From: Melanocharis versteri
Lineage: Eukaryota; Chordata; Aves; Passeriformes; Melanocharitidae
Direction: 5' to 3'
Length of the DNA stretch: 64,000 nt
NCBI GenBank assembly: GCA_013397845.1
Contig: VZTG01003732.1
Span: forward strand, 557,176 to 621,175
Shown: piece after piece, positions 1 to 11,258 of the stretch
How positions within the stretch are numbered: the stretch's first letter is position 1
Layout of the letters: every line of letters starts with the position of its first letter
Program-made: the position numbers and the translations under genes
The notes under the pieces: generated by a model
What the model was told of the DNA's origin: nothing
Database searches by the model: none
What the model saw: the letters and a program-made list of their open reading frames with translations, nothing else

Positions 1-123
1 TGCCTGCCTGCTGCCCACCCCTGCCTCTTTCACTGCTGCCTGCCTGCTGCCCACTGCCCACCCTGCCTGCCTGCTGTCCCTCCCTGCATCCTGCTGCCTT
101 CCACTCGCTGCCCATCGCCCACG
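1..123. repeat. CTGCC-rich low-complexity tract
   Basis: The first 120 bases are built almost entirely from CTGCC, CTGCCTG and TGCCCAC words, with imperfect larger repeats such as CTGCCTGCCTGCTGCCCAC seen twice. It is a C-rich degenerate minisatellite cut by the window edge, so its full length is unknown. The antisense open frame through it is composition-driven and not a gene. Confidence 0.7.
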
Positions 124-1373
124 GGTGCTGATCTCAGCATGTCCCTTGCCAGGTTCAGAGTTAGGGACGTGAATCCGTCCCTCAGATCATTCCAGTGACA
201 CCCCGAGCCCCCCTCCCACCTGCCCCGCTGTCCATCAGGCACTAATGGGTTCATGGTGTGTTTTTTCCATACTAAATAAAAGCATTCAGGGACTGAGGAC
301 CTTTGCAAACCTCATCACCTCCCATTTTCCTGGCTACCTGGTTCTTTCACCTGCCTTCTCCAAAATAAGAATGGGCAATTGTATCAATCTTATCCTTTCT
401 CCTGTGAAAATCCCAAGTCCTTTTAAAACAAAATGTTATGCTGCACACACAGTTCACCTTAATAACAAGAAGGAGAAGATGAATGATACCTGAGGAGTAT
501 TTATCATGTCACTGGTAGTGCTATTGGTGAGCAAGGGGCACTACAAAACTGCCTGGACTAGAACAGAATTAAAATGTGCCAATTTCCCTTTGTTTAGCGA
601 AATGGGGGAGCATGAGGGAGCTGCTGGGGAGTGTTTTAAGAATCTGTTTGCAAACAACTGTTAGAATTGCAGGTACATATTTAGTAGCTTTAATTCAGTC
701 TTTGAATCTCCCAGGATTTGTGGGTCAGTTAATAAGGTACTCTGAGTTTCTCTTCAGAATTAAACCTGAATTCTGAGGTTTGGGCATTTCTCTATAGAAT
801 GGTCCCAGTCTGGCACCCAGCTCATCGGAATTGGACATCCAGAGTTACATAGACCTTGGTGAATGTTGCTGTGTAGCTCTTTACTGATGGTCTTTGTGCT
901 ACAAATCCAGGGTTTCAGTCCCAAATGTCAGTATTGTCCAAATCTTCCTTTCTTTCTGCAGGTGGCCAACATTCTGTTTTCTGTTTTTCTGTCTTCTCCA
1001 TCCAGAGATGGCCTTGTGGGTATAAAGCCTGTAAAGCTCTTTTTGGAAATGAACAGCGTTATGCAAATTGTTGCATGAAAGAGAGCACAGACCTACGCAG
1101 TGCAGGTTCAGACTGAGCTCTCACTGAGATCAACTGTAATGCTTGTCTAAATACCAGGAGGGTTTGCAGAACTGGACAGGTATGCTGCATTTATTGATAT
1201 AAGCTTTTGGAGACCAAAAGGTGAATTTCAGCACGTCAAATGGCAGCAAAACCATTTCTGTCTGTCACAAATTCTTGTTTGGATTTAAATTATTTCTGTT
1301 TACCTTGCTCGAGTCCCTCCTCAACCTGCTGAAGCCCCCAGGTTAGCTGACCACCAGGATGTGGTCACTAGGA
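124..1373. other. Unique non-coding DNA
   Basis: No recognisable repeat or coding motif. The short frames here (for example 245-493 and 863-1078, plus strand) overlap each other and have no domain signature, so I read them as chance frames. Nothing regulatory stands out. Confidence 0.5.
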
Positions 1374-1841
1374 AGGACAGACTTGTTGGAGCAGATCCAG
1401 AGGAGCCATGAAGATGATCAGGGGGCTGGAGTACCTCCCCTGTGAGGAAAGGCTGAGAGATTTGGGATTGTTCTGCCTGGAGAAGTGAAGGCTTCAGGAA
1501 GACCTTATAGAACCTTCCAGTACCTAAAAGGAGCTGACAAGAAATCTGCAGAGGGCCTTTTTACAAGGGCATGGAGTGGTAGGACAAGGGGGAGTGGCTA
1601 CAAACTGACAAGACGGCACATTTAGGTTAGGTGTTAGGAAAAAATTCCTTACTCTTAGGGTGGTGAGGCACTGGAACAGGTTGCCCAGAGAAGCTGTGGC
1701 TGCCCCATCCCTGGAAGTGTTCAAGTCCAGGTTGGATGGGGCTTTCGGCAACCTGGTCTAGTGGAAGGTGTCCCTGCCCATGGCAGGGAGCTGGAATGAG
1801 ATGATTTTTAAGATCCCTTCCAACCCAAACTGTTCTATGTG
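1374..1841 (+). mobile_element. CR1 LINE, 5'-truncated 3' end
   Basis: This is a non-LTR retrotransposon 3' piece of about 470 bp. It begins in the end of the CR1 reverse-transcriptase frame (bases resembling 'GTTGGAGCAGATCCAGAGG' near 1385). It continues through the conserved 'GGTGGTGAGGCACTGGAACA' and 'GGTTGCCCAGAGAAGCTGTG' blocks near 1659-1700 and ends with 'CCTTCCAACCCAAAC' and TTCTATG at 1841. Internal stops and indels show it is dead. The tail has decayed to a single TTCTATG unit, which suggests an older copy than the one at 42552. CR1 is the dominant LINE family of birds and is usually 5'-truncated, as here. Confidence 0.93.
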
Positions 1842-3057
1842 AAAAATTACATCTCTAGGTAAGAGGAGTCTTGGCCTCATGGGACAAAAAGGTCATAAAA
1901 AGTTTTTGATGTTATTAAATTAAGCAACCTTAGTCATCCTGTGGCCAGAAAGCACCTGCAGGAATTGAGTTTTGAAAGAAAACAAGGTTAATAAAAAACG
2001 TTTGAGGTAGCACATACAAAAGGGTAGAGGTCATATGAATTAGAGGTGCCTGTAATCTTGTATCAGTGCACTCAGAGGAAAGGACTGTCTTTCATATTTC
2101 TCCAGCTGAAGTAATCAGAAAAGTAGAGTATCAGTCAGTGGTGTAGCTGCAGTAGGCTGCAAATCATGTTTGTATCCTAAAGGTGCTGCCCAGTGACTTC
2201 TTGTGAAACCATGTCTGCTTAAAATGATGAAGAGAACAATGTTGTTTGGGGAAATGTTAAAATTTGGTGAAACAAAACCTTAAAATATTGTGCTTCTGGC
2301 CCCATTATTTTACATATTATGTCTTCTCTGAGTCATAATCTTTATTAACAGTCCAGGTGCTAATTTTATCTGGATAGAAAGAGTTGTCATGGTACAGGCT
2401 GTCCTGTTTAGGGTACAGCGTCTGAAAGAGTAAAGGCCAGGACTATGTTGGCCAGAGAATGTCTGAAGCATGGGTAGGCACTGGGATTGGATTTTCCTCA
2501 GCAATCTAACTAAAATGATTAGTTACTCACCTCTAAAACAAGCTTACAAAGGGCAGTTCCTGAATATTGCAACAGGTTGCTCAGCAAAAATATTTAAGTA
2601 GTTTTTAGGACATTGGGTGGCTGCATGTAAGAAACCTTCTGTGAGGGTGGAGCAGGTCTGCTTTTTGTGAACTTGCTGGATATATTGCCATTTACAGTAG
2701 TTGATATAGCTGATTTCCATGGTTACCACACACAAGGATTATTCACCTTGTTTATAATTTTGGTTGCATGTTTAGAGAAAGTGAGAGGGAGGGATAAAAA
2801 GCATATTTGAGAAGTGTAGCCTGTACTTAACTCATAGGGGTCTTGTAAGGTTGAATTAGCTAATATTTTCTGCTTTGCTTTGGAGATGTAAAAACTACTT
2901 ATGCTTTATTACTGTTATTTTATATTTTTTTTTATGTGGACAAATCTTGCCAGGTTTAAGAAATCACATTTCTTAAATAGCTTAACCTTTTAGACCTGCA
3001 GGAAGAATTTTGTATTGTGGAAAAACCTTTGCTTCTAAGGAGAATACAAGACAGATA
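1842..3057. other. Unique non-coding DNA
   Basis: AT-rich sequence between the CR1 and the SINE. It includes a T-rich stretch near 2915-2935. I see no repeat family, exon or RNA gene. Confidence 0.5.
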
Positions 3058-3282
3058 ATCCAGTGATTAAGGTGCTGAGCTGCACCTTTAAAGATCTCCA
3101 TTAAGTCTCTGGCTATGAGGAATCCTTCCTCACAGTAAGTCACTTTATCTCGGACTCAGTTTACCCTCAGTGGAGGGTAACATTTTCTTTTCTCACCTGG
3201 TCTACTTAGATTGTAAACTCGGAGCCCAGAGACCACCCTCGACTACCTGTTCACATCTAGTGTGGCCGTACTAAGCACCTGA
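3058..3282 (+). mobile_element. MIR-like CORE-SINE (amniote type)
   Basis: Old SINE remnant. The head 'CCAGTGATTAAGGTGCTGAG' (from 3060) matches the usual 'GTGGTTAAGGCACTGG' block of MIR. It is followed by a 'AGTAAGTCACTTTATCTCGG' block (like 'GGCAAGTCACTTAATCTCTC') and 'ACTCAGTTTACCC'. The right part, 'TTAGATTGTAAACTC' near 3209 through 'TACTAAGCACCTG' near 3270, matches the LINE-derived tail of amniote MIR elements. Divergence is high and no target-site duplication is visible. The assignment rests on several blocks in the expected order. Confidence 0.7.
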
Positions 3283-6200
3283 TTTTAACGGTGAAGAATG
3301 AACCATTTAAGGATGGGATAACTATTTTGCTTGAGGTGTTAACTTCCTCCGGTGGACAGTGAATAAGGCAAAGGAGATGTCATTGTAAATTAGCTACTTT
3401 TTCTGACTTAAGCTGTACAAACATTCATAGTCAACGGACTGCAGTTTTATTACAGAGTCATGGGAGCTATTTCACTCTGGAATCTTTAAATTAACCAAGG
3501 TGTTAACTAGGGTAGTAAAGATAATGACACTTTTAGGCTTACTGAAGCTCCGTGCAGAGTGGGAAGCCAGACTCTCTGCTTTGCAAGTGCTTGTGAAGGA
3601 ACAGTGTCATGACTTTCCACCATCTTTTTTCCAGGACAACTGGCTCAGTATCCTGATATTAAAGGATAGATTCCCACTTTAAAACCTTAAGCAAAGTGGA
3701 GAAGGGATGTCTCAATTACTCTGATTCATCTTGAAGCTGAGAATCAGAAGATTAGTGAAAGCTTTTGTAGATGTGTATGTAGAGAAGGTATGTATGCATT
3801 TTTTTCAATGCCTTTTGTGACAGAGTTGTGTTAGAGGGCCACCAACCATTATCCTACCTTGGAGATGCTGGGCAGGATTGATATGGAGCATCAGGAATAT
3901 GGTCTGTCCCAATTCCACAGGGCTTGCTTACGCTGAGCTCTAAAAGGTAAAATAGTCAGAATATAGGCCAGCAGCTCAGGGTGCAAATTTTAGGCACATG
4001 GGATAAACTGGAAAGCATGTGAACTCCCTCTGCTGTGCAGAAGGGTTAAAAGTATCACACAAATCCAAGATGAATGCTGGAGGCTTTTTCTTCCTTTTCC
4101 TCCTAAGCAGATCTCTGGCAAAAATAATTTCTGTGCCACCAGAGAGCTCCAGCAAAAAAAGTGCTCTAAAGGCTGGTCTGGTTGAATATATTGTTTCTTG
4201 GAAATATTTTAAAAATATGTTTTAATTTAGTCTTACTAAAGTAATGTGAAAATACTAAGTGCTTTGTGTCTCTGGTATCTAACCTTGCCTCCAGACTGTG
4301 CCAACCAGGTCTACAAAACAAAGAAAAATACATCCATGTGATCCCTCTGAAAAGCATGAATGTATTACCCCTGATGCAAGTTGTTCCAAAAAATAAAGTA
4401 TTTTTTCTCATGTTGGTAGGTATTACATTATATATGGCACTCCTGGTAAGAGTTTCTGAAATAGCTATGCTGTGTAAAAGGCTGAGAAGGATGAATAATT
4501 AGGTCTAGGCACAGAAAAAGTCTTTAAAAACATTCATCTTAGAGCTGCATCACAAAAGAAATGACAACCCAGTTTTAACTTGTCAGCAAACTGGACAACT
4601 GGATGCCAAGGTATCACTCTCATAGAACATGGATAGTCCAGCTGCATTTCCCTGCACACATTGCAGTGAAATTAATTTTTTTTTCTCGCTGCTACACATG
4701 CATTTGAGTCTTTGTTTCAATTACATTATTTAAAATTAATCGTGCTTTTGAAGTTCTGTAGATGGGAAACAGAGGATAATCTGCAAACCCCATGAATGAA
4801 GATATTAATATTCTGCATAAATATTCCCAGACTTGTGCTGAGGAAGAGAAGGTACCTGATCAGAGGGTTTTCTTAGACTGGAAAAAGCATTCCAGGCCTC
4901 TGAGCAGTGGAGTGGTGATGGAGCACTTGGCTCTGATGTCTTTAGTTGTATCTCAGGAAAGAGGTGCCAGAAGGCGAGATAGGGCTGAGAGCAAGAGAGG
5001 CTGTTTGGGGTCCTCGTGTTCTAACTGCAGACTGATCCTTCTCATCTGCCATGCAAAGCTGTGGTTACAGTAAGTGCCAGGACTTTTGGGGTAGCGGAGC
5101 AGTGGAAAGGATGGCTGTCCCTGGTTGGAATGGCTGCAGTGGGTGCACTGGTGCTCCCCTCTGCAGCCCAGCCCCCCTGGTCCCTCAGCTCAGCCAGCTG
5201 TGCCACCGAGGGCACAGAGGTGTCACCGAGGGCACAGAGGTGTAGAGGCAATTCCAGCTTGTGCTGGATGCCTGTGGTGTGTCACCTGTGTTTTAGTCCA
5301 AACTATTTCACACTAAGGGTCCCCTTCTAAACACTGAATTAGGTGGACTCTTTCAGAACTTCATGGGTGATAGCTCTGGAAGTAGAAAGTCTTCATGACT
5401 CACTGAGTATTGTCTGTGAGGAATGATTGAAGCCATCTACTCGCAATCCCACTAATCCCTGCCATGTCCCTGAGACAGGACATCAGAATTCCTCTGACGA
5501 CTGTATCAAATGCCATGCTCAAGTCCTGCACAAGGAGTTATTTTTCAGAGTTCTGATAAAGGAAAATGTAGGTTATTATGAGAAATGGATATAAATTTAA
5601 TAACAAGGTCTGATATAAGCAGGAAGGTTTTTTACATTGTCTGTTCTCCTAAGATTACGGACAGCCTCTATAATGTGATGTGCCAGTAAAGCAGAAAAAT
5701 GTTCTTTGCTATTACAGCCTGGTGTTAGGATTGTGGATCTTCCCTTTTCAGTCATTCAAGTGTAGTGGAGAGATATTTGTGTGCAAATAGCAGAAACAAG
5801 CAAACAAACACAAATTCAATAGCTGGGAAAATCTTTGGATACTGTAACTGTTTTCCCAGAGAAGCTGGTAAAGTGCGTCAAAGAAAATGCTCCAAAAATC
5901 TAACTGTCCTTTTTGAGTTAATTCAGAAATTTCACTGATTTAAATAGAAAGCTGTATAGGTAGGACATGGCCTCTTAATATAGGGCTTGAGCAGTTTGCT
6001 ATCTAATGCTCTGTGAACGTTTGCAGCTGTGATGAAGTTATTGACAGCAAGAGAAACAGATCCTGTTGGAGTGTTTGTACAATTGGGTGTTTTTGAGGAA
6101 GAAAGACTGTTGAAGTAAGAGGGAATAGCACTTCTTTTGTGAAAAGGTTGATTTACATTTAAATCAGTAGCCTTTGCGCTGGTGATTGCTACAGAACATA

Positions 6201-9200
6201 AATGTAGCAGTTCTGCTGAGTGTAGAATTATTTAGCAAAATCTTTCTACGTTGTGTGGTATCAAACCAGGGTTTCTGATTTGAATTCAATGGATTCTGCA
6301 ACAGAACACAGCTGGGTTCAATACAGGAATGAATAAACCTCAAGAACGCTACAAAAAATGATGACCAGACTTCAAGCAAAGAGATTAGATGGGAGACCTT
6401 TGATAAATATGTGGAGAGACTTCCCTTGCTGTTGTACAGTGAGTTGTCTTTCGTGACCACCTGAAAGAAACGATGACAGAACATTATGAAATTTGATAGC
6501 AGAGGAACGTCCTAGGGTATCTCAAAAGAATGTGAAGACAGCAAGGTGATGTACCCAGCATTCAGAGCTGGCAGCACTGTCCCTTCAACTGCTTGTTTTT
6601 ATTATGTCATGCTCTCTTCCAGCAGGACCTATTTTTTGGAGTGTGCCAAGAAGAGCACAAGTCACTAAATTGAGGAGTCTGGTCCATAGGTGTATGCTCA
6701 GTGCACAGGCTAAGGTCCCCATCTCGTGTACTGAACGCTAGTCAAATACCGTTTCAGAGTGTTTTGCCCGCCTTATAGACGGATGCTTGTCACCGTCGTG
6801 TCTGAGTGCCTGATGTATGCTGACAATTTTACCCTTTCCACGTCCCAGCGAGCGCAGGATGTGGTATTAAGAGTATTTCGTATATGAAGGACACAGACAG
6901 TGAGAAGGGAAGTGATTTATGTGAGTCCATTCAGAAAGTCTGCAGCAAAGTTGGAAAAAAATACCACCATGGCAGTGTTTACATTAGCAAGTAGTGGGGC
7001 ACTGCAGGAATGGGCTGTAACACTGACAGCAGCCGTGCTGAAGACCTGGCATCCACACTAAAATTGGTTTGGAGGCTTTACTTCGGACTGGATCTACTCT
7101 CACCCAGGGAAATGAACTGTTGTTGGCAGCTGGAATGCACCTGGTGCACATCCTTTGGTTTCATCCAACCATCCAAAAGTCCAGTTTGCCTCCTGTGAGA
7201 CTACTCATGATACGAGCCAGCAGGTTTACTTCTTTACTTATCAGATTTACTCCTAGCACACAGTCCTGAATGGAGCTAAAATAGTTCTGCAAAAACGCCC
7301 TCTGTCTCCTTCCACACTCAGTTCCTTTACAGTATTTAAGGTGAATCCCAGGAGGCACCTCCCACAGTGTCTCTGACATGACGTGTCAAACCAGGCAATT
7401 ACTTGCAGATTATTGATACTGTCCTTGGCTCAATTTTCTCATTTAAAACCTTTCTCTCAGTGAGCTCGCTGCCTCACATGGCTTCAGCTATCTGCTTTGC
7501 ATCAATGCCTTACAAATCTACCTGTTCTCTCCTGACCTCACTGCCTCCATCAAGCCCAGTACCTTGTCGTGTTTCTCTCTGAAATTTCCCTCTGAATGTC
7601 TTGCCCTCCATTTAAACTTCATGTGGCAAAAACATCATAGCTCAGTGAGCTGCTTGAAGTCATTACAGCAGGAGTCCAGACAGCCATTAAACATAATAAA
7701 ATTTTACATATGTCTTAGGTTAGTGGTAGAAAGAAAAATGTTTCAGCTAATTGAGCTAATTTTTTATTAGGTATTTTATTACAGTATTATATTATATAAG
7801 TGTACTTCAGTAACTGTTTTTCAAGTGTTTCATAAATGATAGAATCAAGTTTATCTGACAGAATGTTTAGTTCAGCTTTTGAAACAGATTTCTGGGGCAT
7901 CACAAAAGGCAAACATCCCTTTTCATACTTGTGGATCCCTCTGTCATGTTTGACATTGTTGTCCACAAGCTACATTTGCTTGTCTCAGGGAGGCTGTGAG
8001 CCCCAGGGTAATGAGCTTAAATGGTGTGAGACCTACTGCAAGGCTTGGTTGCAGCAGGCGCTGGCAGGAAACAGCACTGCTCTCAGGAGACCTCTCACTG
8101 ATACGATCCCACACGGATTCCTCTCTCAATAGTGTTATTAGTGATTGAGGTAGCTCTGAATCTGGGATCTGGGGTGACTAAATCCTCATTCCTGCAATGC
8201 TGACCAAGGTTATGTTGCCATAAAAAGGCTGTGGATAGCCTCTCACCAGAGAGGAGGCCCATTAAATGGCTAAAATGGGGTTATGTATCTTGGTGCTGTC
8301 AATGGTAAAAGCCATGTCTGGGGCAGCAGCAGCTGTTCTGTGACTCACTGTGAGCCTGGAATGGAGATCAGGAGGGAGGAAATGACCCAGAAGAGGCAGT
8401 GCTGTGTCCTGAGGCAGCAGCTACACCCAGCCACCCAACTCTCCCACCTCCATGGGGAGCCCTGCCAGAACATCCAAACCCACCTCCCTGACTGCCAGTA
8501 CTGGGAGTTGTGAGGAAGGTGTTGTATTTCAGGAATTAGAGATCCTGCACAGGCCTTGTCTGCTCCACTGGCCATTGCATTTAGGGCCCGAGAAATCCAT
8601 ACATTACTGATACATTCTGTAAGTTATATTTGGGACAGTAAACCTCTATATGGATCAAGAGGTGGATGGAATATATTGGTTTCGACTGGGAGACAGTTGC
8701 GTGTTGTGATTGTTGGTGACCCACACAGTGGCTGCCTGAGCAGCCTGTGCCATGCTGCCTGTGCTGCACATCCAGGGTGGCCTCCAGGCTGTGCTGTGCT
8801 GCACAAACCCCCTGGTCACAGGACAACCTCAGCCAGATCGCTGTGAGAGTGATCCCACAGGCAGGTCCCGCTGGTACCAGCAATTACACGGCTTGCTCAG
8901 CCTTGCCTTTTTTGAAAAGTGCAGTGAGAAGCTGTCATGCAAAAGTCCTTTGTGAATAGAGTGGTTTTCTATTAAGAAAATTATATTTAGGCTGAAATGA
9001 CCAAAATGGTGATATTTATTTCCGTGGATGGGATCCACTCCACACACTGGACCATGGCAAAATCCAGCCAGGGTGTGTGCGATGCTGCACAGACACAGAG
9101 TGCTGGGACAAAAGGGATGTAAGATTTATTTGTTATCTGTATTCCTCTTCTCATTCTGTCTTATTAAAGCAGTTATTGATCTGCCTTACCTGGCAGCCTG

Positions 9201-10010
9201 ATGATCACTGAAGAGCTGGCCATGGGAACGTGGGCTGTCACCCACGTTGTGCAGTGTCAGGATTGTCAGTTTTGGACAACTTCTGTAATGAAAGATTTCA
9301 GGCAATTTTCCCCAGTTCCTGAATAAAATGTCCCTAGACCCTCACAACATGGCCAGTTAAAGCAGTTTCCCTTCATCTCATGAGGCAGCACAGGGTGCTG
9401 TTCCCACCTGTCCCCAGGAGACGTACCTTGTCCAAACATCCCAGGCAAGGTGTATCTCTGGGTACTTCTGTTTTTCAGTCCCTCCGCTTGCTGGTCTTTG
9501 CTTCAGCAAGAGAATGTCTGCTGCGATTAGTACAGAGAAGAGTGTAAAAATCTCTGATTTGGCAGAAGTCCTCCTTGATTGATTTCCAGATCACAAAAGA
9601 CAACCAGCTGCCAAGCCTCGGGAGCACTCCAAGTAAGTATTCACACAAGCAGACACCACACGTTTGACAGATGTTAGTCACATTGCTTAATGCTCCACTG
9701 GATACTACAGATGTGAGCGTGGTATAAGAACCTACAGAGGAAAAAAGAGGATAGAAAAAACCACCAAATGACAGTTTCCCTTAAGAGATCGTTTCCACAC
9801 TTCCTCGTCTAGATTCTCAATGCAGGTTCTGTTGTATAATTAATAGCATATCACCTTTATTCCCATACCAGTCTTACACCTTACAGGCTGTCATCTGAAA
9901 ACACAGGCGCAGATTTTGTGCTGTGCTAGGTTTCAGCTAGGAAAAGGTTATGGGAGAGTGTTAGAGTCAGGTAAAGAATTTTAATTCCAAATTTTTGACC
10001 TATATATTCA
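3283..10010. other. Long unique non-coding stretch
   Basis: About 6.7 kb with no clear mobile element and no coding exon. It holds a GC-richer island around 5090-5260 containing a two-copy 20-bp tandem duplication, and some CpG-containing sequence near 6720-6860. Frames such as 6164-6484 (minus), 7836-8132 (plus) and 8581-8883 (minus) have no family motifs and are overlapped by frames on the other strand, so I do not call them genes. Confidence 0.5.
5201..5243. repeat. 20-bp tandem duplication
   Basis: The unit TGCCACCGAGGGCACAGAGG at 5201-5220 is followed directly by TGTCACCGAGGGCACAGAGG at 5221-5240 (one C/T difference) and the start of a third copy (TGT). It lies in a GC-richer patch. Adjacent frames repeat in translation only because of this duplication. 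Confidence 0.9.
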
Positions 10011-10042
10011 TCTCTCTCTCTCTCTCTCTCTCCCTCTCTCTA
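10011..10042. repeat. (CT)n microsatellite
   Basis: A TC/CT dinucleotide run with one interruption (CC at about 10033), 32 bases long. It lies about 170 bp left of the solo LTR. Confidence 0.95.
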
Positions 10043-10208
10043 TGCAATAAGGCTAAGCTGACCCATGGTCCTGTCTAAACCTTTGCCTGCTAAAGGCACC
10101 CGCAGTGATTTCCTTTAGCTGTGGGTAGGCAGGAGCAGATTGTGTTTACTTTGGTTAACACAGTTATATGGCAAGAAGGCTCAGCCGCAGGAAATGTGTC
10201 TTTACCAG

Positions 10209-11160
10209 TGTGGTGGGCTGGCCCTGGATGGACACCGGGTGCCCACCAAAGTCACTCCATCACTGCCCTCCTCACCTAGGCAGGGCAGACAAAAATATAA
10301 CAAAAGGTTTGTTAATTAAGGGCAGGGAAGGTTGTGGGCAAAACAGACTCAACTTGGGGAAATTGCTTTAATTTATTGCCAATCAAACCAGAGTAGGATA
10401 ATGAGAAATAAAGCCAAATCTTAAAGCACCTTCCCACCCCTCCCTCCTTTCAAGGCTTCACTCCTGAATTTCTCTACCTCCTCCCCCCAGCAGCTCAAGG
10501 GGACAGGGAATGGGGGCTGTGGTCAGTTCATCACACCTTGTCTCTGTGGCTCCCTCTCCTCAGAGGCAGAACTCACACTCTCCCTGCTCCAGTGTGGAGT
10601 CCCTCCCACAGGAAAAGTCCCCTCTGAGTCCTTTCCAAAGGCTGCAGTTCTTGATGAGCTGCTCCTTGGGGTGCAATTCTTCAGGAAAAGGCTGCTCCAG
10701 TATTTGTCCCCCACAGGGTCACAGGCCCTGCCAGCAAACCTGCTCCAGCGTGGGCTTCCTTCTCCAAGGGGCCACTGGTCCTTGCCAGGACCCTGCTCCA
10801 GCATGGGCTTCTCATGGGGTCACAGCCTGCACCCGGGGCTGCAGGAGGATCTCTGCTCTGGTGCCTGGAACACCTCCTGCCCCTCCTTCTGCTCTGATGT
10901 GGGTGTCTGCAGGGCTGTTGCTCTCACACATTCTCGCTTCTCACCCTGGCTGTAATTGAACAGTTGTTTTTTGTCTCCTTTCTTAACTCTGTTATCCCAG
11001 AGGTGCTGCCTTCATCTCTGACGGGCTCAGCCTTGGATCCAACCTGGAAATGACTGGCACTGGCTCTGTTGGACATGGAGGAATCTTCCAGCAGCTTCCC
11101 ACAGAAGCCACCCCTGTAAAACTCCCACTAGCAAAAGCTTTGTCGTGCAAACCCAATACA
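10209..11160 (-). mobile_element. Solo LTR of an avian endogenous retrovirus
   Basis: Read on the plus strand, it starts TGTGGTGGGCTGGCCCTGG at 10209 and ends GCAAACCCAATACA at 11160. On the sense (minus) strand it therefore begins TGTATTGGGTTTGC and ends CCACCACA, which fits the TG...CA rule. I recognise the layout as a common bird ERV LTR: 'CAAAACAGACTCAACTTGGG' near 10339, an AATAAA polyadenylation signal on the minus strand at 10372-10377, and a run of CTGCTCC-headed degenerate sub-repeats between 10584 and 10860. No gag, pol or env sequence flanks it, so it is a solo LTR left after recombination. The flanks (CTTTACCAG on the left, GCTGGTACC on the right) are not direct repeats, so no target-site duplication is seen. 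Repbase family name not assigned. Confidence 0.85.
10372..10377 (-). promoter_or_regulatory. LTR polyadenylation signal AATAAA
   Basis: TTTATT on the plus strand reads AATAAA on the sense strand of the LTR. It lies about 165 bases before the LTR 3' end, the usual place for a retroviral R/U5 poly(A) signal. It has meaning only as part of the LTR. Confidence 0.6.
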
Positions 11161-11218
11161 GCTGGTACCCTGTCCTGGGATTTCTTTGAAGCTCCACACC
11201 ACAATTTGTATTCATGAG

Positions 11219-11258
11219 AAATAATAATAATAATAAAAGTAATAATAATTTAATAATG
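11219..11258. repeat. (TAA)n microsatellite
   Basis: Imperfect AAT/TAA trinucleotide run: seven units, a short interruption, then further units. It sits 58 bases right of the solo LTR. Confidence 0.9.

Noticed and set aside
5499..5535. Phrase GTATCAAATGCCATGCTCAAGT like antisense LINE RT
   Set aside because: Resembles the complement of an RT block, but isolated. No further blocks in order on either side.
6300..6325. tRNA-like phrase GGGTTCAATAC
   Set aside because: Lacks the A box, cloverleaf stems and anticodon arm. Chance match to a B-box.
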